Part shown: positions 1-11,000 of the stretch, in pieces
Layout of the letters: each line of letters starts with the position of its first letter
How positions within the stretch are numbered: position 1 is the first letter of the stretch
DNA from: Diploscapter coronatus
Taxonomy: Eukaryota > Nematoda > Chromadorea > Rhabditida > Rhabditidae
Assembly (NCBI GenBank): GCA_964036155.1
Contig: OZ038422.1
Location: 29,535,201-29,599,200, forward strand
DNA length: 64,000 bases
Direction of reading: 5' to 3'
Translations under genes and position numbers: made by a program
Notes under the pieces: model-generated
The model's input: only the letters and a program-made list of their open reading frames with translations
Told to the model about the DNA's origin: nothing
Databases searched by the model: none

Positions 1-1408
1 AGATTTTGGTCGAGAAGTGAAAAGTAGTCTAGATATTTTACTAATTGGATATTTTTCAAAAACAAAAAACTAACTGAATAAGTTTTAAGATGATACTGTA
101 CAGCGCCACGATTTTTACACTACTCTATGTGCCTAATGCTGTCATGAAATACTGTGCGAGTTGGTTCAATTTTTACGATGTGTTCTATGAATTCACGACT
201 AATTTCGGCGGCGGTATATATTATACAATCGATGACATAGGAAATAATATTGGTAGATTGAAATTTGTATGAAAAAATACGATAGAGAACTTTAGTGATG
301 TGGCATATTTTCGCGATTTTATTCGAAAGAATTCTACTTCTAAAGAACAATTATCGGGATAAGAAAAATCCCATTATGGTTATAATTATACTCGTGATAA
401 CGGTAAGAAGAAAGTGCTTTCTTTTTCTAAGTTCTCGTTGCAGTATGCGAACGGGTTCAAAGATCATTTTATCATTGCTAACAGTCAGTTATTGAATATC
501 CTAAATATCGTATATTCAGTTTTTATTGTCACTGTAAGAAAATCTCTAAACTTTCCAAAACTATGTTGAACTTTCAGCTTTTAGTCTTTGTTATTATCGT
601 AAATAGACAAAAATATCGAAAATTTCGATGGAGCATGGAATACAAACACTCAGTACAGGTAGTCATGGTTTCGGCAAACGCAATTTCCACAATCATAAAA
701 GTTATAGACTTGAAACATAATATTTTGAACATTAATGAATTTACGTGAGAAGGGGAATGTGAAAATGCTGATGAATCCGTATTTTAGGCAAGAATAAATT
801 TTCTAAAACAAAGATTACTCTACAAAGCGATTATCGTCTATTTGGTAATATTCATAGCGTCATTTATATTGCGGCAAATAGTCAAGGAATGTGCCAGCAA
901 ATTGAATGAAAGATATCCAGATAGAGTTCAACAGTCGGAGCTTAAAGAATTCCTGGATCGTATAATTTTTGCATCGAAGATAAAGTAGGATCTCTCTAAT
1001 TCTTAAAAAAAAAACAAGAATAAATCTAGAACATTGAATACCTACATAATAATTTGGGGAACAATGATATTTTATTTGATGCTGATATTTGGAGAGGATA
1101 CGTTTGCTCGTAGGAAAGCGCTATCATTCTTATCAAATTTAGTTTTTATTAAATTTGGTAGGGAAAATCCTACGAACATTTTTCATAATAAACCCTAAAT
1201 TTAGTTCGATCCTATATCCAGAAACGTAAAATAGCTCAAGAAAATTCTACACTGCCCCCCACAACGATAAAAACACTGGAGGGAAAATCTATCAAAACTA
1301 AATACGAGGTAATTAGGCTTCTTATGATTTAAACAACATTTGAAATTCGAGGTTCACGAGGAAACGAAGTTACATTTCGACAATCTAGTCCACTTGTGGA
1401 ATGTCTAA
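1..1408 (+). CDS. Serpentine chemoreceptor (Sre/Sra-like), first exon off the window
   Basis: A 7-transmembrane nematode chemoreceptor, presumably in the membrane of a sensory neuron. Exons: 90-213, 296-402, 444-518, 578-658, 788-984, 1030-1141, 1222-1308, 1352-1408 (TAA), 279 codons with phase kept throughout. Bases 1-8 may be the tail of the first coding exon. Identified by exon-by-exon similarity to the two receptors at 55-58.5 kb: the WHIFAILFER segment after TM3, the KYRKF and LKQRLL stretch between TM5 and TM6, the TM7 segment IIIWGTMIFYLMLIFGEDT, and a C-terminal exon with the pattern E-T-x-x-x-F-x-x-L-x-x-x-W. Exon lengths match the paralogues (81 nt exactly for exon 5). Two acceptors are unusual (AAG before 90, GAG before 1352). 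The Sre/Sra family name is an inference from general layout; membership in one family with the other two is well supported. Confidence 0.72.
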
Positions 1409-1749
1409 TGATCAGAAAATGCATCGCTTACAGTGGTGAACAAAAGTTTGGAATATTGTGCAAAATCGCCATAATTTGCATGCTAATCGAACCAATCCGG
1501 GTTTTCTCTAACAGTGTTAAGGACTTGAAATTTCTCAGGTGTTAATTTTTCAAGACCGTTTCTCTCCAAGTATTTCTGAGACTAATAGTTGTGTATATTT
1601 TAGGTTTGTGAGATAAACTCTTCGTAACTAGAGCCTATTTCAAAAACCAATGAAACAAAAACGCCAATGATAAAAATTTATTGCTCACAAATATCAACAG
1701 ACAACAACTAAGTAATCCTGAGTAAATTATCCCTAATGTTCATGTCGTT
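1409..1749. other. Intergenic, convergent gene ends
   Basis: Lies between the 3' ends of the receptor (+) and the ground-like gene (-). AT-rich, no open frame of note, no repeat seen. Confidence 0.6.
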
Positions 1750-2629
1750 TCAAAATACGAACGCGTAACAAGTGAAACGATTGCCTTTCACAGCACAGTA
1801 CGCAGCATCGTGGCTTACCGTATAATTGAAAGCCACAGGGGAGCAAATGACGACCATTTCCCGCCCAAGATCTTTCGTCAAAGCGTCATGGATCTTTTGT
1901 CGAGAGACATGTTCATCGGTGCCTATTTGCTAAAATCAGAAAGATTCAAATAGAAAAGACGTATAATTCTGCCTTCTTCAAAATTGTCTTCAATTTTGGA
2001 CTATTGCAGAGCATGTCACTAGACGCTGCCTCTAATTCATCAGAAAGAGCCGATCTGTGCGTCACATTGATCTTCAGAAGCTTTGACATGAGCTGCCTCG
2101 ATTTTCTTCGTCTATTATAAGGATCAGGTCCGGACATTGGGGAAACTAGATTTTTTTCAAATTAAAGATTTGTGAACAATTACCTGATTGATAAGGGTTA
2201 GGGCCTGCTTGATAAGGATTTGGGCCTGCTTGATAAGGATTTGGACCTGCTTGATAAGGATTTGGGCCTGCTTGATAAGGATTTGGACCTGCTTGATAAG
2301 GACCAGATTCAGGCATTGGAGGAGCTAGACTTATTTTTTTAAATCAAAGATTTGTGAACAATTATAAACCTGGTTGATAAGGATTCAAACCGGATTGATA
2401 AGGTGGCTCGATGTAAGGTACTGGAGGAGGCATTGGGGCTAAAATTTAGTGATGAAAGTCGAAAATAATTGTAAATGATCCTACGAGGAATATATTTCAT
2501 TCTACAGGGCATAGGGGGTAGCACAGGCGGACAACTGCAGCGACATGCCGGACAACCGCCGAGACCAAGCAGATTGAAAAATCCTGTAGAGAGCGGAAGA
2601 CTAGCCAAAAATATAATTAGCCACCTCAT
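1750..2629 (-). CDS. Ground-like (GRL) domain secreted protein with PYQAGPN repeats
   Basis: Secreted extracellular protein of the nematode hedgehog-related/ground-like group; these lack a Hint domain and act outside the cell, often at cuticle or apical surfaces. Exons, high to low: 2629-2506, 2438-2370, 2324-2184, 2145-1961, 1929-1750; 232 aa. Residues 1-16 are a signal peptide (MRWLIIFLASLPLS). A Cys-rich stretch (CPACRCSC) follows, then a Pro-rich linker with five to six PYQAGPN repeats, a basic RRRKSRQ patch, and the ground-like domain at about 158-232: CNSPKLKTIL, an alpha-helical stretch, VVICSPVAFNY, then YCAVKGNRFTCYAFVF at the very C-terminus, the family's typical end. All four introns end in TAG. 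The basic patch before the domain could be a processing site. The start is the ATG that opens the signal peptide. Confidence 0.88.
2201..2305 (-). repeat. Five coding 21-bp tandem repeats
   Basis: Five head-to-tail 21-bp units (2201-2221, 2222-2242, 2243-2263, 2264-2284, 2285-2305) inside exon 3 of the ground-like gene. Units alternate between two variants, GGGCC and GGACC at the start, suggesting expansion by a two-unit step. Each encodes PYQAGPN or a close variant. Confidence 0.95.
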
Positions 2630-3810
2630 GGTAGTATCCTAAGTACAAATTTAAAGCAATGAAAGGAATTGGAGGAACAATAAGCCTGAAAATTTAGCGG
2701 AAAACTTAAAGTCAGTTTCAGAATAGTAAAAATAGGAAAATGATGAAGTTTACTGGAAAATTGTGAGACGAGTTTTTTTCTTAAAGTTTCTACGATCCTT
2801 GAAACTAAGTGAAAGAAGTTGAAGCCTATCGAAAATTGATTGAATTTATCGCTAGTAAACCTACTGCCAAACTTAAACATTTAGCAATTGAACTATTTTA
2901 CGTCAAGTAGTTGGCTTTTATAGTTAACGGGTCATGCTGACTTTTCTACTCAGAACCATTTCATTTACAACTCAATCGATTACGTCTGAGAGGTCAAATA
3001 AACATGAATTTTGGCGAATAGCTAATTGAACATTGGGCGACGAAGAATGGGAGAAAATTGAAACTCGGTATTCAGGGTATTCAGGTATTCAGCATTTCCA
3101 TGTTGCAGTTTCTTTCGCGAAGTCTTTTCTATTTTCTATTGCGCCCTTACTGATTTTACATTGTTAGAGACATTTGGAATTCTGTTTTTGCATTTGGCAA
3201 TCAGAAATGAATGGTTATTTCAAGAGAACTTTCATCATTTTCTCTCTCCCACCTCCCGCACTCTTGCAACCCGTTTTTTACAGACAAAGAGACTGACCAC
3301 CTATTGCCCAGCAGCGGACATTTCAGTGCTTCTATCGCTCTCTCGCAATTCAGATGCCAAAAGACAATGACATGACTCATAAATTAGTGTCGACGCAATC
3401 AAAAATAAAAATAGTTGCATAAAATTAGAAGTGCCTAGAAATAATAAAATGTGGTAGAAATTAGTGAAAATTTTTGTTAAATAAACGATCCAGTGTAAGA
3501 AGAAAAAGATAATGAGAAAATGAAACTGAGAAGTTGAATTGAGATTAGTAATTTTGTTATTTTTGTTGGTAAATTCTTTGCGGTCAATTTTATTTTGTTT
3601 TATTTTATTATTTGCGATCCCTTTGTATTCATTTGTATTGTTATTTATTTACATTTTTAAACAATTTTTCTTGATTATATTTTATCACTTTCTTTTAATT
3701 GAATTGAGTATTTTTATCTAGTTAATTCTTTCCAGTCAAACCTAATTTTAGCTAGCCTAATTCGATGTAGACCAATTATTCTATGTTATCTAATCAATTT
3801 TCATTTTCTT

Positions 3811-3856
3811 ACAAGGGAACGTTTCATCTTGACGTCAAGGCAAAACGTTTCCTTGT
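3811..3856. repeat. 46-bp centred palindrome with CRE-like core
   Basis: Arms 3811-3824 and 3843-3856 are nearly perfect reverse complements and share one centre with the perfect 12-mer CTTGACGTCAAG (3828-3839). The core contains TGACGTCA, the full CRE/ATF-type bZIP site. It lies about 0.9 kb upstream of the ORC5 start. Regulatory use is inference. Confidence 0.7.
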
Positions 3857-3918
3857 TAGAAATTATTTTAAAAATTGCGATTTTTCGACGATTTTTGAAA
3901 AAAAAACGATATTTTGAA

Positions 3919-3992
3919 TTTTCGACGAGCCTTACGACTCGAGCCTGATCGATTCTTTTCGACGAGCCTTACGACTCGAGCCTGATCGATTC
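3919..3992. repeat. Two tandem 37-bp copies
   Basis: Two adjacent copies of a 37-bp unit beginning TTTTCGACGAGCC (3919-3955, 3956-3992), identical by eye. Each copy also carries an internal inverted motif CGAGCC/GGCTCG-like around ACGACTCGAG. Very recent duplication. Confidence 0.9.
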
Positions 3993-4726
3993 GCACCCAA
4001 TTTGCAGAATCATTGCCCAACAATATTCAAAAATTTTAAAGCTTCCCAGGTTAAGAGTATAAGAATACTTTAGAAAAAGTTTCAAAATTTTAAAAATCAA
4101 TTTTCATGTTTTTCAGACCAGAAAGCCAGGCATGCGATCAATTTTATCAATCTTCCTCCTCCCTGAACCGTTCCAAACCAATTTCTCGCAATCTCCTATA
4201 TTGAATCGTCGCCCTCGTCATCAAAAGATCTTCAGAAGTCTGATTTCTGCACTGAAACTCCAAAAATCACGTCAGCTTTTTCGAATTCAAGGCTCCGATC
4301 TACATTTTTCCGGACTGAGCGAAAATCACAAGGTGCCCTTTGGCGAATAGCATTGGAGCGCAGAGTAAAGCGCGCGAAATAAACGCAGCGCGAATAATAA
4401 AGTGAGCTCCATTTTCGCAATTTTTGTCGAAAAGATAAATAAAATTATTGTAATTTTCACGATTCAGAAGGTTTCTTTATTACTCGCACGTCGTCGCACG
4501 AATTTCGCGTTCCGTTCAAAAAGTAGATTTTTCATCTTCTCGTCAGATTTGTTTTTTTTTCATCTTCTGTTAAAAATTCTTGATTTTCTCGTAGTTCTTG
4601 GTTCCAAGATTTTCATTGCAAATCCGTCCTAATCATAAGCCTGTTCAGCAAATTTCTCAACATTTTCAATTTACTTCTTCGCAATTTGGTTCTCTTTCGA
4701 AAATTTCAAATTTTCCTCAAATCCAG

Positions 4727-7700
4727 ATGACCCCTTCACTACTCGACCGTGTTCGTGGCTGTCTCTCGTCCCCTGCTCGATGCCTCAGCCACCTGCACTG
4801 CTTCGGACTGCAGGAATCCGGTCTGAGGGAAACCGTCGGACAAGTGCTCGAGGAAATGCAGCAGAATGAATGGGTTGGAAATTCAAAGAATGCTCGTTTC
4901 TAGAAATTTTGTGCCAAAGGCCTCTCAAAAATAGTTCATTTTCAGGATAAACGAAAATGAAACTATTCTTTTTACTAGAAAAAAATTCAGAATAATGTTG
5001 AAAATAAATCTTTAAAAATGTGCTCAAGTTGACGACTCGTTTCCTGAAATAATAAAGTCTTTTTTAGAAAGTTGCCTACTGCGATCTTTTGTACGCAGAC
5101 GGCTCGCTGAAGCAGTTGCTGATCTCTCTGGGAGATGCGCTGCATTTGCTGCGCGTCCGATCCACCATCCACACCATCAAGGACCTTATCGAGGCGCTCA
5201 ACCACAAACTCAGAGAGTTGGTTTTGAAAAAATAAAAACTGATTTTGAAAGGGAAAATCGAAGATCTTCTAAGAGGTTCAGGAAACCATTTCGGGAAAAA
5301 ACTCGTAATTTCTTTGAGAATCTGATGAAATGTATTCACACGACGTTCATTTGGACGTCAAAATATGAATATTTTGAGAAATTGCACTGATTATCCAATT
5401 TTCAGAGACTCCTGCAAAGGCCTGATAATCTGCCTCGACCACGCGGAATCCGTCTCCTCGTTCACGTCTTCGGCCATCAACGCCTTCTTCGACTTTCCGA
5501 ATTTTGTTAGTTTTCTTCAAAGATAGAAAAAAGTAAAAGTTTCCCTCAAGAATGAAAAATAGAATTTTCTCCTAGAAAAATTGTAAAACTAAAGTTTTCT
5601 TTTTCAAAAACAAAGGTCGTGTTTTCAGATCGACCAAGAAAATCCGCTCGTTCGAATTCTGACGTTGGGCGAAAGAAGTTGGCAGGCGATAAACGCGACC
5701 AACTTCACGATCGGCCAAATTCCCGTACCAGAGTTCTACTTTCCCATTATGGATAAAGGTATTTTCCTACTTTTCCAGAAGAAAGATCTGAGCGCGATTT
5801 TTGACCAAATTTAACGGAGAATCCTCGTAGATTTTGTTACAAATCGCCTCAAATAAGAAACTGGATTAGTCCGTTCAAAAAGCAGTTTTAAATGAAAAGC
5901 TGCCTGTTTAAGAGTTATTCGAAATTCGAAACAACAAATTTTAAGAATTTTTCTAGTTAATTATTTTTGGGTTTATGACATTTCAAGATTTCCTGAAAGT
6001 TATATAAAGAAAAGAAAACTTCTCTTCAGACGACTGCATCTCTCTGCTGTGCGAGGCGCTTCCCGAAATCGAGCCGAGTCTGGTCAAATTCGTCGTCGAT
6101 GCCGCGTACATCCATTGCATAAGTCCGAATCGGTTGGCTAAATTGGTGAATCTTATTTTTTACCTGAAAGATTAACAATAATTCTGAAAATCATCGACTT
6201 CCTAAAAAGAAAAGTAGATTAAGATTTGGTGTAATCTAATTAGTAATCCTAGAAGGAAATGCTCATTTTTAGTTTTTTTCAACAAAAAATAATATTTCAG
6301 GTGCTTCGAGTCCACGATGAAATTGAAGCAGCGTCGAAAACCGACAAAACGTCGATCCGAAATTTGAATTTTTCTGCAGCATTCTGCAGGAAGGCAATGG
6401 TTAGAATTTTTATTCGTATTGTAATCCTAAAATTCTAGTTCCAAGTTTACAGTGCTCATCAAATTTTAGAAAAATGCTCGAATTTTGCCTTAATTTAAAA
6501 TTTCAGGCTGAAATGCTAGGAACGAACACGGTAGTCCTCGATGCTAAGAAGGAAAACGCCAAGCCGAAAGTCGAGCAGCAACCCGACTACCTCGTCATGC
6601 CCGTCTTTCAAAGGTTAAAATGGGGTCTTCAGAAATTTCGGAGAAATTTTAAAATTTCAGATATTTACTGCTGGCCTCTTTTTGCGCTAGCAACAACGCG
6701 ATTTCAACGGATAAGCGGTTCTTTATCAAGGCTCGAGTTTCTTTCAATAAAGATTGGATTTTCTGACACTTAATTAGAATTCCCGAATCAATGTGATTTT
6801 CTTTCGTCTTTTATATGGAAAAATTTTGAAACTATCTTAAATTCTATTAGATTTTCAAGTAAAAAATCAAGTAGGCAAGTATCCAACAATAAATGTTATC
6901 AAAATTTTCTAAAACTTATCTTAAAAAATGCCTTTCAGCATCACGGCCGCGAGAAACGCTCTGCCAAGCGGGAGATTCGCTTGGAGGAGAAGGCGCAACT
7001 GAAGGATTTCGATCCGAAAACGGCAGATTTGCAGGTAAATCGGGAATATGGCTCGAGTCTATTCTTCGGAAAGTTCAGAGGAATAAACATTGATTGGCAT
7101 AACTTCATTCGAGCTAAAGTTGCATTCAATTCAAATTTTGAATTTCCCGAAAGAGAATTATCAGAAATATCAATTTTGTAATTTGATGAGACAGTATGCA
7201 TAATGAGATGTCGTTTTATTTCATTCTCCTAGTCTTGCATAATATTTCGTCAAGCTGCAAGATTTTCAACTTTTCGACTTACAGAGAATTGTCGCTATTT
7301 GCTACACGCTTTTGAAGAAACACTACGATGATGGAGACGTCCTCACGAAAATCATGGATTTGAACTCGTTGGTGAGATTAGTGTTCGCTTTTACTACTCT
7401 TAAAATTTTAGACTCGGGAGTGATTTGCAGTAAAATCTACGGAGAATCTCCGCTAGATTTCGTTGCAAATCATTTTGACTCGAAATTTGAGCGATTCTAG
7501 TATGCTTCAAATTACCTTCATATATATTTTCATTTTGAATTTCTTTTTATGTCTCGCTTCAAAAGAGCTAATAATATTGCCTTACTTGTTCAAATGAGAA
7601 TTCATTTGGAATATGAATTTCTCCAAACTTGGGTTTTAAAACCCAGATATGTTTTGAGAAATCCTCATTATGATTAATGTTTTCACCTAAGATATTAATT

Positions 7701-8002
7701 TTGCGAAATAAGGATCATTCAAAAGTCTAATGTGTTGTCTTCCAGCTGAACACCCTGTCGTGCATGAATCTGGTGTCCCGGACGTCGAGCGCCTCGAATC
7801 TGGACCAGCCTCGGTACAAGTGCCTTTTGTCGCTGGATGCAGCCAAGCAAATCGCAAGGTGCGTTTCAATTTTATTTCTTTTCAAGAAGAAGAAGAAAGA
7901 TTATTAGTATTTGATGATTATTTTTGAATATTTTATGCATGAGAATTTTTCTTCCTGAAGATGGGATTCAAGGATTCTTACAGATTTGGGGAAGATCTTT
8001 AA
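4727..8002 (+). CDS. orc-5: Origin recognition complex subunit 5 (ORC5)
   Basis: Nuclear subunit of the complex that marks replication origins and loads MCM helicase. Twelve exons: 4727-4873, 5068-5216, 5406-5505, 5629-5758, 6030-6145, 6301-6399, 6507-6613, 6661-6730, 6939-7034, 7285-7371, 7746-7858, 7984-8002; 410 aa, close to the 435 aa of human ORC5. Identification rests on the C-terminal region: YLLLASFCASNN, then STDKRFFIKHHG, then RIVAICYTLLKKHY, then PRYKCLLSLDAAKQIAR. In the AAA+ part the Walker A position reads GLQESGLRET (27-36): the invariant Lys is Leu33 and the Ser/Thr is Arg34. The Walker B region is LIICLDHAES with Asp110. The intron after exon 8 begins with GC, needed to keep the conserved FFIK-HHG junction. 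The last exon is only 19 nt. ATG directly follows an AG acceptor, suggesting trans-splicing. Confidence 0.88.
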
Positions 8003-11000
8003 AAGACTCCGAATTTTACACTGATCGCTGATCTGTTCGACTTTATCCTATTTATTCAAGGTTGAAGAATACCTGATAGAAAATTTCAAATTCCCTAGAA
8101 ATATTGTGCTTCTGGTATATGAAATAGTAGAGTTATGCAAGCGCCTGGAGATTTTTCTACGCAATAAAAAATCTTGAGAACCCAAATAAGCGACCGTGAA
8201 GAAAAAAGTCGAGAAAGTGGTAAATTTCAATTAACTTTGAGCGCGAATTTCCTGGTATGATTTCTTGTTATTGGAATCGAAAATCTTATTTCCAATTTCA
8301 CTCCATCGGAATAACACACCAGGATCTTTGTGTTCGATGTTACGGAACAAAAAATTTGAAAATAATTATTCGAACATTTTATTCTATGGCGGCTCAAGGA
8401 AATGATACGTTAAAATGCGCGTTCTGCACCTGCAGAAGTTGAAAAATGATGGGTAAATGGATAAAGATGCAGTCCAGCTACTCTCTACCCTCCATTGATA
8501 AATCAGTCGAAATTTGTCACTTTGAACTTAAATTACGTGAGATAGTTGGACTTAAATTAGGGATTATTGAAAACTTGCAAAAGAAATCAACTCGTAAGCA
8601 AAAATCAAATAAATGTTCTTCAAGAAATCCTTTAAAATCAACCTCTAAACTTCTATCGATAATACCAAAATTTAATTATCTTCCAAAATTATAAATTTGA
8701 TTCAACTCCAACCCCTAAAATTCTTATTATTTTATAAATGCCAATGTTTCGACGAAGAAACCACCCCAAAATATTTTTCCTTAATTGTTTCCTGCTTATT
8801 TCACGAATTGCAGATGTTTATTCTGCTTTTTTCTAGTTCATTTTTAGCCCACCATTTTACCTGAATACTATAGAACACGATCAAAATGAGAACTCACTGA
8901 TATTTTTGAGATGTTCTTTGAATTATTCAACACAAAATTTTAAACTAGAAAATAACCATACCAAAATTATCGATTCATTCCTATTTAGGTAAACTTATCC
9001 CAAATGGCTATACTTGTTGAAATTCCAAACTTTATTCTTTCTTTCCTAATAATTTGAACGGCGCATAGGAAATTACCACTTCCCTTAGGCTAGTTGCAAG
9101 CTCGATTTTTGAAAGCTAATTTTATCCAATGAAATTTCGCGGCGAATTTTCTCAGGGAACTGAAATAGTGCACTATTTTGTGTAATAACCACAGCTTTTA
9201 GCCTATTTTTTACTCATGATGCCGCATGAAAAACATGTCTTCCTAGAAAATTTATCAAGTTTATTTGTTTCTAAATTCGTAGCATTTATTTAGCATGTAT
9301 TAAAAAAAAAATTTTCTTCTAGACATGTTGTGCCCAAAAGTGCTCGACGTGGTTTACTAGGAAGTGCATATAAAGGAATAATTATGCAAATTTCACGTCC
9401 GATTAGTTTGTAGGCTTGCGCCCTTCAACCTCTAAACGCGATCTAAAGATCATATAACGAATTCTGTTTTACTTCTTCGGCATCAAATTCTATAATCTTT
9501 CGTCGTTCTCACAGAAAATCAACCCACAATAGCTTATGACCGAGTTTGATGTCGAGTAGAAGTTTTAATTCGAGACAGGTCTAACACGAGAACCTTTTTA
9601 GGGTCCCGTGGAATTTCGGAACGAGAGTAGACTCATTTGAAAGGGCATAAAATTTTGAGTCAATTCGTGCAACTTTTTCAACAAAAATGAAAAATTGCAA
9701 AAAGTCGCTATATTGTCTAACAAGCTCTGCAGTGAAAAGGATATTGCAGAAATTAGCAAACGTGCATTTTTTCTATACAGAAACATCGGTTTTGTAAATT
9801 AGCCACCTGCTGCGGATATTCATTTTTGTTGAAAGTTGCATGAATTGACTCAGAATTTTTGCTCTTTCAAATGAGTCTACTCCTCGTTCTGAAATTCCAC
9901 GGGACCCTAAAAAGGTTCCTTGTAAGAGTCAATCCAAAGTCTAAAATTTTACATTCAAATTTTGCGTAGGCATAAATTAACATATCGCATGTCCATAATT
10001 CTACGTCACATAGAAACGTCAAGTATGCCGTTGAATATTTTATTCATTTTGTTGAAATGTACCCTACAAAGAGCGGTCATCGAATAGCTATAATGAACGA
10101 CTAAACCAGGAAATGCATCGTAAAAATAGAACACAAACAAGAGCAAATGTTGAAGATATGAGAGGGATTTCTGAGCCATGCATTTTTCTATGGCAATGAA
10201 AGGCTACGTAACTTGAAATATTCTTTTAATACAGCATTCAGAATGAAAACTTTGCATACGATAAATATTGCAACGCATCAAACGCACGTCCCCCATTCTA
10301 TTCGACTTTGATAAGGTCAACACTTTTCCTATTCAATGTTCCAAAAGAACATGAAAAACAAACGTATCAAATAAACCTTCGATATAAATGTATTTTGTTC
10401 CGAAAGTTCATCAGATCTGTCTAGGATCAGTTGGTCATTTTTGGTCGGAAAGTTTCAATTAGGTCCTTAATAATTTAGTGGTGGGTTTAAAATTCAGATA
10501 TTTCCGCATACGATTATTTATCAGCATGTGATTTTGTATTGTGACTAGGTTATTAGGGTTAGTCTTGGTCGATAAACTAATGTCGCAATAAACTTTTTAG
10601 ACGTTGAAAAATTCGGTTGGAAAAATTTAATGTTAATTTCTTTAGATTCATTGGTTCATAAAGTTGCAAAAATATTTACGAATTATTTTTCTAGCCATCG
10701 CCTAATTTTCATTTCGTCGAATCTTCACAAATACTGCGTCACTAGTCTATGCTTTTCTGCACTAGAGATGATCTTTCAATTGAGGGGCTCAACTGACAAA
10801 ATTTTACATCTATGAAAAGCTGTCCAAGGTACTAGTGCGTCTTGCGTGGGAGATGCTCGCGTATTTATCAAGTTTGCTGCAAATACACGCCGAGTCTGCT
10901 TTTGCTGAAAGTCTAGTTTGGTGGTAGGAATTTACGCGCAGGGTAGTCGTTTGCTATGCATAGAGGCATAATTGTTGCGTTTCGAAGCCTATGATATCAT

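Larger units (their letters stand above)
2630..4726. other. Divergent intergenic region between ground-like gene and ORC5
   Basis: About 2.1 kb holding the promoters of both flanking genes. Only short AT-rich open frames are present. It contains a palindrome at 3811-3856 and a 37-bp tandem duplication at 3919-3992, listed separately. Confidence 0.6.
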
